Source: Alphaproteobacteria bacterium (GTDB lineage Bacteria; Pseudomonadota; Alphaproteobacteria; ATCC43930; CGMCC-115725). Taken from it: a stretch of 6,297 nt of DNA. Made by a program: the position numbers and the translations under genes. The DNA lies in assembly GCA_019241915.1 (NCBI GenBank), contig JAFAWI010000409.1, positions 1 to 6,297 on the forward strand, in the 5' to 3' direction. The notes under the pieces are model-generated. The model did no database searches, was not told the origin of the DNA, and saw only the letters and a program-made list of their open reading frames with translations. Below, in pieces: positions 1 to 6,297 of the stretch; within the stretch, counting starts at the first letter, position 1, and each line of letters starts with the position of its first letter.

Positions 1-1
1 G

Positions 2-610
2 AGCGGGCGCTGTTTTGCGTTCGACGCGCGCGCCGACGGCTATGTCCGCGCCGAGGGCGGCGCCGTCGTCGTCCTCAAGCGGCAGAGGCAGGCGATTGCC
101 GACGGCGATGCGATCCGCGGCCTTGTGTGCGCCACCGCGGTCGGATCAAACGGGCGCACGATCGGTCTGTCGCTGCTGAGCGAAGCGGCCCAGCGCAATC
201 TGTTGCAAGACACCTACCGGCGCGCCGGGATCGCTGCCGAGGCGCTGGCCTTTGTCGAAATGCACGGCACCGGCACCCCGGCGGGCGACCCGGCCGAGGC
301 CGCTGCTGTGGGCGGGGCGATCGGCCGCGCGCGCGGGACGCCGCTGCCGATCGGTTCGGTCAAGACCAATATCGGCCATCTCGAAGCAGCCTCGGGGCTG
401 GCCGGGCTGTTGAAAGCGATGCTGGCGCTCGAGCGCGGGCGGCTGCCCCGTTCGCTCTATGGCGAGCGGCCCAACCCGGCGATCCCGTTTGCGGCGCTCA
501 ACCTGCGCATCGCCGGCGCGGCCGAGCCGCTTGCCGATACCGTGCGGTACGCTGGCGTCAACGCGTTCGGCTTTGGCGGGACGGTGGCGCACGCCGTCCT
601 GGCGGCGCCG
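2..610 (+). other. Ketosynthase (KS) domain, C-terminal part
   Basis: The KS performs the decarboxylative Claisen condensation. The first visible residues, SGRCFAFDARADGY, belong to the conserved block that follows the active-site cysteine, so the cysteine and roughly the first half of the domain lie outside the window. The two catalytic histidines are present: the one in HGTGTPAGDP (codon 263-265) and the one in KTNIGHLEAASG (codon 377-379), with the KTNIGH lysine at 362-364. The domain closes with NAFGFGGTVAHAVL. The usual Asn of the GGTNAH motif is Val here (codon 584-586). Whether the cysteine is intact cannot be seen. Confidence 0.95.
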
Positions 611-2950
611 CCGGCCCGCGCGAGTGCCGCCGCCGGAGCCGAGACCACGTTGCCGCCGCTGCTGATCTCGGCGCGCACCGAGGAGTCGTTGCGTCACCTT
701 GCCGCCGCGTGGCGGACGACGCTCGCCGCGACCCCTGCGGCGCGCTGGCCGCCGCTGCTGCGCGCCGCCGCGCGGCGGCGCGACCATCACCCGCACCGGC
801 TGGCGGTATGCGGCGCCGATCTCGCCGGCGGGCTCGCCCGTTTTCTCGACGGTGCCGGCGATCCCGCCGTCCATCGCGGGAGCCTCTGCGGCGAGATGCC
901 AAAAGTCCCTGGCGGCGGGCTCGCTTTCATCTATTCGGGCAACGGCGCGCAATTCGCCGGCATGGGGCAACCGGCCTGGCAGCACAGCGCCGCCTTCCGG
1001 GAGGGGCTTGCGAATGCCGATGCCGCCCTTGCCCCACAGCTCGGCTGGTCGGTGGCGGCGCGCATTGCCGGCGGCCTGACCGCAGACGAACTGCGCCGCG
1101 CCGACATCGCGCAGCCGGCGCTGTTTGCGATCCAGGTCGCGCTGACCGCGGCGCTGCGCGTACACGGCGCGGCGCCGAGCGGCTTTGCCGGCCACAGCGT
1201 CGGCGAGATCGCCGCCTCCTGGGCCGCCGGCCTGCTGAGCCTCGATGCGGCGGCGCGTATCGTCGCGGTGCGCAGCCGGCACCAGCAGCGCACCCGCGGC
1301 GCGGGCCGAATGGCCGCGCTGGCGCTCGGCGAAACCGCGGCGAGCGGGCTGATCGCCGACGCCGGCGTCGCCGTCGAAATCGCGGCGGTCAACAGCCGGC
1401 GATCGGTGACCGTTGCCGGCGCCGCCGACGCCATCGCCGCGCTGGGCGCGGCTGCCAGGCAGCGCGGCGCCGCCTGGCGCCCGCTCGACCTCGACTTTGC
1501 GTTCCACTCCGCGGCCATGGACCCGATCCGGCCGGGCCTGATCGCCGACCTCTCGGGAATGACGGCCGACCGGCCGGACGGCGGCCTCGTCTCCACCGTG
1601 ACCGGCGGGCCGCTCGGTGCCGTCGATGCCGAGCATTGGTGGCGCAACGTGCGCGATCCGGTGCGCTTTGCCGATGCGCTTGCCGCGCTGATCGCCGGCG
1701 GCTTCCGATGCTTCCTCGAAATCGGGCCGCAACCGGTGTTGCAGGCCTACCTGCGCGAGGGCCTGCACGACGCCGGAACCGAGGGCCAAGTCCTCGCCGC
1801 GCTGGCGCGGGCTGCGGCGCCGGGCGATCCGCTGCCGTCGGTCGCCGCCCGCCTCTATGCCGCCGGCCAGGACATCGCCGGCGCCCCCTGTTTTGCCGGG
1901 GAGCTGGAGCTGCGCGGCTTGCCGCTCTACCCATGGCAGCGAAAACGCTACTGGTTTCGCCGCACCGCGGAAGCGGCCGATCTGGTGAACCCGCCTTTCG
2001 ACCATCCGCTGCTCGGGTTTCGCGTCGCGCCGGCCGAAACCTGCTGGCGCAATCATCTCGACACGGCACTGCTGCCGTGGCTCGCCGACCACCGCGTCGA
2101 GGGTACGCCCGTGCTGCCGGCGGCGGCGGCGATCGAGATGGCGCTCGCTGCTGCGCACGCGGCGCATCCGGCCGCCGCGGCGCTCGACGTGCGCGAGGTC
2201 GAGCTGGTGCACCCGCTGACGCTCGGCGACGAAACGCGCGAGACGCGGTTTGCCGTGCAGCCGGACGGCACATGGCGGCTGTCGAGCCGCGTCCGGCTTG
2301 CCGACGAGCCGCTGGCGCTGCACGCCACCGGCAGCCTCGCCGCGGCCCGCGGCGAGCGCCTGCTGCCGCCCGACAGCCGCGGCGGCGGCATGACGACGAT
2401 GCCGGCGGAGTCCATCTATCGCCGCGCCGCCCGGCACGGCCTCGACTACGGTGCGCCGTTCCGCACGGTGATCGAGATCGGCATCGACGGCGCTCGCGCG
2501 ACGGCGAGGCTAGCGGTCGCGGACGCCGCCGCGGATGACTACCTGATCCACCCGACGCTGTTGGACGGTGCGCTGCAGGGCATGCTGGCGCTGCTGGCCG
2601 CGGAGGAGCCGGGCGCGGCGCCCGACCTGCTATTGCCGCGCCGCTTTGAGTGGATGCGCGCCTTCGCCCCGTTCGGGCGGCTGCCGCACCGCGCCGAACT
2701 GCGCCTGACGCGCCGCGGCGCGCGGAGCGCCATCGCCGACATCGCCCTCTACGACCGCGCCGGCGCGGCGGTGGCGGATTTGGTCGGCTGCGGGTTTATG
2801 CGGATCGAAGCGCCGCGCCATGCTTCCGCATCCGAGCACTGCCTGCGGGTCGATCTGGTTCCGGCGCCGCTGGAGCCGCTGTCGGAAGCAGCTGTCTTCG
2901 ACCGGATAGAGACATTGTCCGCGATGTTGCCGGGCGCGACGCTGCCGGAG
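2..2950 (+). CDS. Type I polyketide synthase, N-terminal part (KS-AT-DH), partial and frame-broken
   Basis: This is the first half of a modular megasynthase that condenses malonyl units onto a growing acyl thioester and dehydrates the beta-hydroxy intermediate. It reads in the frame of position 2 with no stop; the start codon lies upstream of the window. Visible in order (residue 1 = codon at 2): KS C-terminal part (about 1-203), KS-AT linker, AT (about 306-592), a post-AT linker ending in YPWQRKRYW, then DH (about 668-938). Catalytic residues of each visible domain are present: KS His in HGTGT and in KTNIGH, AT Ser in GHSVGE and His in FAFH, DH His in HRVEGTPVLP and Asp in DGALQ. The natural protein seems to end near 2950. 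Beyond that this frame becomes an arginine- and cysteine-rich string until a TGA at 3944-3946, while the neighbouring frame takes up recognisable PKS sequence. The family and domains are certain; the exact break point is inferred from codon usage and protein content. Confidence 0.93.
917..1775 (+). other. Acyltransferase (AT) domain, probably malonyl-specific
   Basis: The AT loads extender units from CoA onto the ACP. It opens with LAFIYSGNGAQFAGMG and carries the nucleophile Ser (codon 1196-1198) in GHSVGEIAAS. An Arg-containing VRSRHQQ block follows at the position where the extender carboxylate is bound. The second catalytic residue, His at 1505-1507, sits in FAFH (1496-1507). Malonyl ATs usually have HAFH and methylmalonyl ATs YASH at this site. 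The Phe in the third position favours malonyl-CoA, although the first residue is Phe rather than His. The domain ends near LEIGPQPVLQAYLRE, followed by a linker closing with LPLYPWQRKRYWF (to about 1960). Malonyl specificity is an inference from the motif. Confidence 0.93.
2003..2815 (+). other. Dehydratase (DH) domain, double hot-dog fold
   Basis: The DH removes water from the beta-hydroxyacyl-ACP to give the trans-enoyl intermediate. It starts at HPLLGFRV. The catalytic His (codon 2090-2092) is in HRVEGTPVLP, matching HxxxGxxxxP exactly. The catalytic Asp (codon 2564-2566) is in HPTLLDGALQ, with the partner Gln at 2576-2578, matching DxxxQ. The second half also has the LDYG motif, but reads YGAPF (2447-2461) where most DH domains read YGPxF. 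The domain ends around VGCGFMRIEAPR. With both catalytic residues present it is expected to be active. Confidence 0.93.
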
Positions 2951-2970
2951 CGGCGGGCGCAGCACCCGCA
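2941..2970 (+). other. Reading-frame break within the PKS gene
   Basis: Upstream, the coding frame starts at position 2; downstream it starts at position 1. Repair needs one inserted base (or removal of two). The frame-2 protein is PKS-like through RIEAPR (about 2815), and its codons stay GC3-rich through ETLSAMLPGATLPE (about 2950). The frame-1 protein becomes GC3-rich and PKS-like from about 2950 (GAAPAVLLFEALLAS). There is no X-XXY-YYZ slippery heptamer in this stretch. It is GC-rich with short G and C runs (GGG at 2955-2957, CCC at 2965-2967), which are common sites of base-loss errors. The exact base cannot be fixed from this sequence alone. Confidence 0.85.
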
Positions 2971-5900
2971 GTGCTGCTGTTCGAGGCGCTGCTGGCGTCG
3001 ATCGCGTTCGAGGCGATCGACGCGCTCGGGGCGACGCCGCCGGCGCTGTCCGCCCGGCCGCTGCACCGGCGGCTGCTGGATATGCTGCGCCGCTTCGGCG
3101 CCGCCGGCGACGATGCGGGCGGCTGGCGACTGTCCGCTGCCGACGAATTGCCCGCCGTCGATGCGTTGTGGCGCTCGATCCTGGCGGACACGCCGGAGCT
3201 GGCGGGAGAATTGGCGCTGGCCGCGGCGCTGCGCGAGCGGCTGCCGGCGATGCTGCGCGACGGCGTGCCGTTCGAAACCGGTTCGGCGGTCGGCGCCGCG
3301 CTGCGCCGAACCCCGCCGTCGGCGCCGCGGGCAAACGCCACGGTCCGGGCGGTGCTGGAGGCCTTGGCACGCGACTGGCCGCCGGCGCGGCCGCTGCGCG
3401 TGCGCGCGCCGCCGAGCCTGCGGGTATCGCGCGAAGGAGCGCCGTGGTGGCCGGCCGCGGACGAGACCTGCGATGTCGGGGTCTCGCTCGATGGCGATGC
3501 CGACGACCTCATGTCGCTGCGCGCCGGGCTGGCGCCGGGCGGGCTGGTTCTGCTGGCGGTGCCGCAGCCCAACCCGCTGCGCGATCTGGTCTTCGGCGAG
3601 CGGCCGGAGCCGCGCTCGCGGCTGGCGGCAGCGGGTTTCACCGCGATCGGCTCGGCCCGGCTTGCCGCCGATCCATGGCCTGTCGAAATCGCCTGGGGGC
3701 GCGTTCGGGCCGCGGCGACGCGACCGCCGCCGGCATTACCGCGCCTCGACGTTGTCGGCGACGCGACACTTCGCGCGGCGCTCGCCGGCGAACGGGCGCT
3801 GGCAGACGACCCGGATGAAAGCGGCGGCATCGTCGTTGCGATCGAGCGACGCGAATCCGGCATCGACGGTACCGCGGCGCTGCTGCCCGAACTCGCCGCG
3901 CGTGCGGCGCACGCGGCGGCGCGACAGGTTCCGCTGTGGCTGGTGACGCGGGGCGCGCACGACGGGACCGGCGATGCGGGGCTGGCCGGCGCGGCGGCAT
4001 GGGGCTTCGCCCGCACCCTGCGCAACGAGACGCCGGGCCTCAGCCTGTACCTGCTCGACCTGCCGCCCGAGCTGACGCCGCGCGAGCAGGCGGCGCATGT
4101 CGTGGCCGAGGCCGCGGCCGCCGGCGACGACAACGAAATCGTCTGGACCGGCGCCGGCCGCCACGTGCTGCGGTTGCGGCGCGGCCTGCCGCCGGTGCCC
4201 GCGGCCGCCGGTGACGGCGTTATGGCAACCGCGCCGCATCCGGGTCGGCTCCACCGGCTCTGCTGGGAAAAAGCCGCGGCCCGAGCGCCCGGTTCCGGCG
4301 AGATCGCGATTGACGTGCGCGCCGCGGGACTCAACTTCCGCGATGTGATGACCGCCGCCGCCATGCTCCCCGAAGAAGCGCTTGCCGACGGCTTTGCCGG
4401 CGCCGCGCTCGGTCTCGAATGCGCCGGCGTCGTCACCGCGCTCGGAGCCGGTGTGGGTGACATCGCGGTCGGCGACCGGGTCTTTGGCTTCGCGCCCGCG
4501 GCGCTCGCCAGCCGCGTCGTCACGCGCGCCGGGATGGTGACCGCGATGCCGCCGGCGCTGTCCTTTGCCGCGGCGGCGACAATGCCGGCCGCCTTCGTCA
4601 CCGCGATCTATGCGCTGCGCCGGCTGGCCCGGCTGATGCCCGGCGAAAGCGTCCTGATCCACGCCGCTTCGGGCGGTGTCGGCCTCGCGGCGCTGCAGAT
4701 CGCCAAGCGCTGCGGCGCGGTGGTGATCGCCACGGCCGGCGCGCCGGAGAAGCGGACATTTCTGCGGCTCGCGGGCGCCGACCACGTCGCGGATTCGCGC
4801 GATCTCGGGTTTGTCGGCGCGGTGCGCGAGGCGACCCGCGGCGCCGGTGTCGATGTCGTGCTGAATTCGCTGCACGGCGAGGCGATGGAGGCGAGCCTCG
4901 ACTTGATCAAGCCGTTCGGGCGGTTTGTCGAGCTCGGCAAGCGCGGCTTTTACGAAGGCGCACGCTTGCCGACCCGCCGGCTGCGCGAAAACGTCTCGTA
5001 CTTCGCGGTCGACATCGACCGCTTGCCAACCGAGCAGCCGGCCCTCGCGGCGGCGCTGCTGGCGGAGCTGACAACCGCGCTGGAGCGCGGAGACATCCGG
5101 CCGCTGGCGCACCGCCCCCTGGCGTTCGCCGAGATCGGCGAGGCGTTTCGCACGATGCAGGCCGCGCAGCACATCGGCAAGCTGGTGCTGACGCCGGACG
5201 GCAATGCCGGGATCGCGGTGGCGCCGTCCGCGGATCTGGCGCTGCGCGGTGACGGCTGTTACCTCGTGACCGGCGGAATCGGAGGGTTCGGGTTTGCCGC
5301 GGCGCGTTTTCTCGCCGAGCACGGTGCCGGGCATCTCGCGCTGGTCGGCCGCCGCGGCAGCGCGACGCCGGGCGCCGCGTCGCGCGCCGCCGAGCTGGAG
5401 GCGCTCGGTGCCACTGCCAGTATCCATGCCGCCGATGTCAGCGACCGGGCCGCGCTGTCGCGGCTGCTCGGCGACCTGCGCAGCAGCGGCCGGACAATCC
5501 GCGGCGTCGTCCATGCGGCGAATGCGGCCTGCGACGGCATGGCCGCAGATCTCACCCCCGCCGCCGCGGCGGCCGCGCTCGCGGCGAAGCTCGGCGGCGC
5601 GATAATGCTCGACCGCCTGACGCGCGACGACCCGCTCGACCTGTTCTGGCTGTTTTCGTCGGCGACCGCGCTGGTCGGCGCGCCTGGACAGGGCGCTTAT
5701 GCCGCGGCGAACCACGCGCTGGAAGCGCTGGCGCGACAGCGCCGCAGCGCCGGGCGGCCGGCGCTGGCGATCGCCTGGGGCCCGATCGCCGATGCGGGAA
5801 GCCTTGCCGAGCGGCCGGCCGTACGCGAGGCGTTGGCAAGCCGCCTCGGCGTCCACGCCGTGCCGGCCGCGGCGGCGCTCGCAGCGATGCCTGCGATCGC

Positions 5901-6297
5901 GGCGCGCGGGCAGGCTGCCGTTGCGCTGGCGGAGCTTCAATGGGGCCCGCCGCTGCCCGCGTTGCCCAGCCTTGCCGCACCGTTTTTCAACGATCTGCGA
6001 ACCGCGGGCGGGTCCGGTGCGGTTGACCGGCCGGCGCACCCGGGCCTCGAGGGTCTCGAGGCGCCGGCGCGGACCGCGGCGATCGAGAGCGTCATCGCCG
6101 AGGAAGTTGGCCGCATCCTGCGACTGGACGGGCCGGCCCTGGACCGGCAGCGGCCGCTGGTGCAGCTCGGCATGGACTCGTTGATGACTCTCGAACTGCG
6201 CTTGGCGGCCGAGCAGCGGCTGCGCCTCGACCTGCCGCTCCTCAGCCTCAGCGACGATGCGAGCATCGCCGCGCTGGCCGCCAGGCTTGCGCAGCTT
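2953..6297 (+). CDS. Type I polyketide synthase, C-terminal part (pseudoMT-pseudoKR-ER-KR-ACP), partial
   Basis: This is the second half of the same megasynthase, reading in the frame of position 1, which is open from 2539 to the window end. It begins with a helix-rich stretch (LLFEALLASIAFEAIDAL) typical of the region between DH and C-methyltransferase in reducing PKSs. Then follow a degenerate methyltransferase, a KR structural half, an NADPH-dependent ER (LNFRDVM, HAASGGVGLAA), a catalytic KR (TGGIGGFG, FSSATALVG, GAYAAAN) and an ACP (LGMDSLMTLELR). No convincing start codon with a ribosome binding site precedes it: the GTG at 2971 has only a GGAG about 20 bases upstream. It would also overlap the first frame by nearly 1 kb. 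It is therefore the continuation of the upstream gene after a one-base slip, not a separate gene. No stop is reached, so more protein may follow the ACP. Confidence 0.92.
2968..3720 (+). other. Degenerate C-methyltransferase-like (pseudoMT) region
   Basis: This lies where reducing PKSs carry a SAM-dependent C-methyltransferase. The N-terminal helical lead-in is recognisable (FEALLASIAFEAIDAL, then a DMLRRF helix and TPELAGELALAAALRERLP). So is the C-terminal end: LAPGGLVLLAVPQPNPLRDL with the APGG at 3532-3543, then SRLAAAGFTAIGSARL and PWPVEIAWGRVR. The core between them is gone. Where a VLEIGAGTGG-type SAM loop should be, the sequence reads PLRVRAPPSLRV (about 3391-3426). Only some 45 residues separate it from APGG, against about 100 in an active domain. 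It should be unable to bind SAM and probably acts as a structural element, as the pseudo-methyltransferase of animal fatty acid synthase does. The degeneracy is read directly; the role is inferred. Confidence 0.72.
3721..4236 (+). other. KR structural (pseudoKR) half-domain preceding the ER
   Basis: In PKSs with an inserted ER, the ketoreductase is split: a truncated, non-catalytic Rossmann-like half precedes the ER and the catalytic half follows it. This stretch matches that structural half. It has PLWLVTRGAHDG (LWLVTRG at 3934-3954), then GAAAWGFARTLRNETPGLSL followed by YLLDLPPEL, and ends in a strand-like EIVWTGAGRHVLRLRRG. It lacks its own complete nucleotide-binding or catalytic motif, as expected. 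The out-of-frame reading of the upstream half stops inside this region at 3944-3946. Confidence 0.82.
4237..5193 (+). other. Enoylreductase (ER) domain, MDR family, NADPH-dependent
   Basis: The ER reduces the trans-enoyl thioester to the saturated acyl chain with NADPH. It belongs to the medium-chain dehydrogenase family. Visible motifs are AAGLNFRDVM (LNFRDVM at 4330-4350), LGLECAGVVTALGAGV, GDRVFGFAP, the cofactor loop HAASGGVGLAA (4660-4692), GVDVVLNSLHGEAMEAS, and FGRFVELGKRGFY with the conserved Lys at 4939-4941. The end is marked by HIGKLVLTPDG. A short extra stretch (EEALADGFAGAA) lies between the RDVM motif and LGLECAG. All core motifs are intact, so it is expected to be active. Confidence 0.94.
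5221..5930 (+). other. Ketoreductase (KR) catalytic domain, B-type-like
   Basis: The KR is a short-chain dehydrogenase that reduces the beta-keto group with NADPH. The binding loop is VTGGIGGFGFAAARFLAEHG (TGGIGGFG at 5269-5292). The catalytic residues are all present: Lys (5587-5589, in AAKLGGA), Ser (5659-5661, in FSSATALVG), Tyr (5698-5700, 13 residues further on, in GQGAYAAANHALEAL) and Asn (5710-5712). There is no Trp before the Tyr as in A-type KRs. The B-type LDD signature reads A-C-D (5527-5535): its invariant last Asp is kept but the first two residues are changed. A B-type outcome (D-hydroxyl) is the better guess. It would leave no trace in the product because DH and ER act afterwards. 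Confidence 0.93.
6076..6297 (+). other. Acyl carrier protein (ACP) domain
   Basis: The ACP tethers the growing chain on a phosphopantetheine arm. The domain starts with AAIESVIAEEVGRILRLD. It carries the modified Ser (codon 6178-6180) in LVQLGMDSLMTLELRLAAEQ, the PKS-type L-G-x-D-S-L motif, and continues through LDLPLLSLSDDASIAAL to the final helix LAARLAQL at the window edge. The domain is essentially complete. No stop codon is seen, so the protein may end just beyond or continue into a release domain. Confidence 0.94.

Noticed and set aside
146..2437. Long open reading frame on the minus strand (763 codons)
   Set aside because: It is antisense to KS-AT-DH, with an Arg/Gly/Gln-rich product and no recognisable fold or motif.
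127..2538. Open plus-strand frame at position 127 (803 codons)
   Set aside because: It is an Arg-rich shadow one frame off KS-AT-DH; the real protein motifs are all in the frame of position 2.
2941..2970. Programmed -1 ribosomal frameshift
   Set aside because: No slippery heptamer is visible, and I saw no obvious downstream pseudoknot signal. Such a device between DH and MT is not known to me for PKS genes.
2971..2973. GTG as a start codon of a separate downstream gene
   Set aside because: The only Shine-Dalgarno-like GGAG is about 20 bases upstream, too far. The protein would begin in the middle of an interdomain helix and overlap the first frame by almost 1 kb.
2971..3946. Continuation of the first frame past the DH as real protein
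   Set aside because: The translation becomes an Arg/Cys-rich string unlike any PKS segment, while the adjacent frame gives clear MT-like and KR-structural sequence.
2796..4601. Long open reading frame on the minus strand (601 codons), Ser/Ala-rich
   Set aside because: It is antisense to the pseudoMT-ER part. The Ser/Ala/Arg bias comes from reading the reverse complement of GC-rich codons.
3736..6039. Long open reading frame on the minus strand (767 codons)
   Set aside because: It lies wholly opposite the ER-KR coding sequence. Its product is low-complexity and rich in Arg, Gly and Ala with no domain motif, a usual by-product of very GC-rich coding DNA.
1..6297. CRISPR arrays, tRNA/rRNA genes, insertion sequences, terminators or promoters
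   Set aside because: The full span is coding sequence of one gene. I saw no direct-repeat arrays, no inverted-repeat-plus-T-run terminators and no RNA gene signatures.

Overview
The whole window lies inside one very large plus-strand gene for a type I polyketide synthase / fatty-acid-synthase-like megasynthase. No other gene, RNA gene, mobile element, repeat array or intergenic stretch is visible. Both ends of the gene are cut off: the window opens partway through the ketosynthase (KS), downstream of its active-site cysteine, and closes at the last helix of an acyl carrier protein (ACP). The base composition is very GC-rich, with G or C at most third codon positions in the coding frame. This suits a high-GC bacterium. 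The style of the motifs is like proteobacterial (perhaps alphaproteobacterial) synthases, but taxonomy cannot be settled from this sequence.

Domain order, left to right: KS C-terminal part (about 2-610), KS-AT linker (611-916), acyltransferase AT (917-1775), post-AT linker (to about 1960), dehydratase DH (2003-2815), a shortened, degenerate C-methyltransferase-like region (about 2968-3720), a KR-like structural half-domain (about 3721-4236), enoylreductase ER (4237-5193), ketoreductase KR (5221-5930) and ACP (6076-6297). The visible catalytic residues of KS, AT, DH, KR and ACP and the ER nucleotide-binding loop are all present. The protein should therefore carry out full keto reduction, dehydration and enoyl reduction on malonyl-derived units, giving a saturated acyl chain. 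The methyltransferase-like region has lost its SAM-binding loop and should not methylate. The order KS-AT-DH-pseudoMT-pseudoKR-ER-KR-ACP is that of animal fatty acid synthase.

The main anomaly is a reading-frame break. KS to DH read in the frame of position 2, while the MT-like region to the ACP read in the frame of position 1. The switch falls between the end of DH and about position 2970, most likely near 2941-2970, and equals one missing base (or two extra). As written, the first frame runs on as an arginine-rich, unnatural tail to a stop at 3944-3946, so an intact megasynthase cannot be made without correction. A sequencing or assembly indel or a true inactivating mutation are the likely explanations. 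The second frame is open from 2539 to the end of the window.

Together the domains describe a highly reducing synthase that builds a saturated fatty acyl or polyketide chain on its own ACP. By architecture it may belong with lipid or capsule-associated synthases such as RkpA of Sinorhizobium or WcbR of Burkholderia. That is inference from memory of architecture, and the flanking genes that could test it are outside the window.
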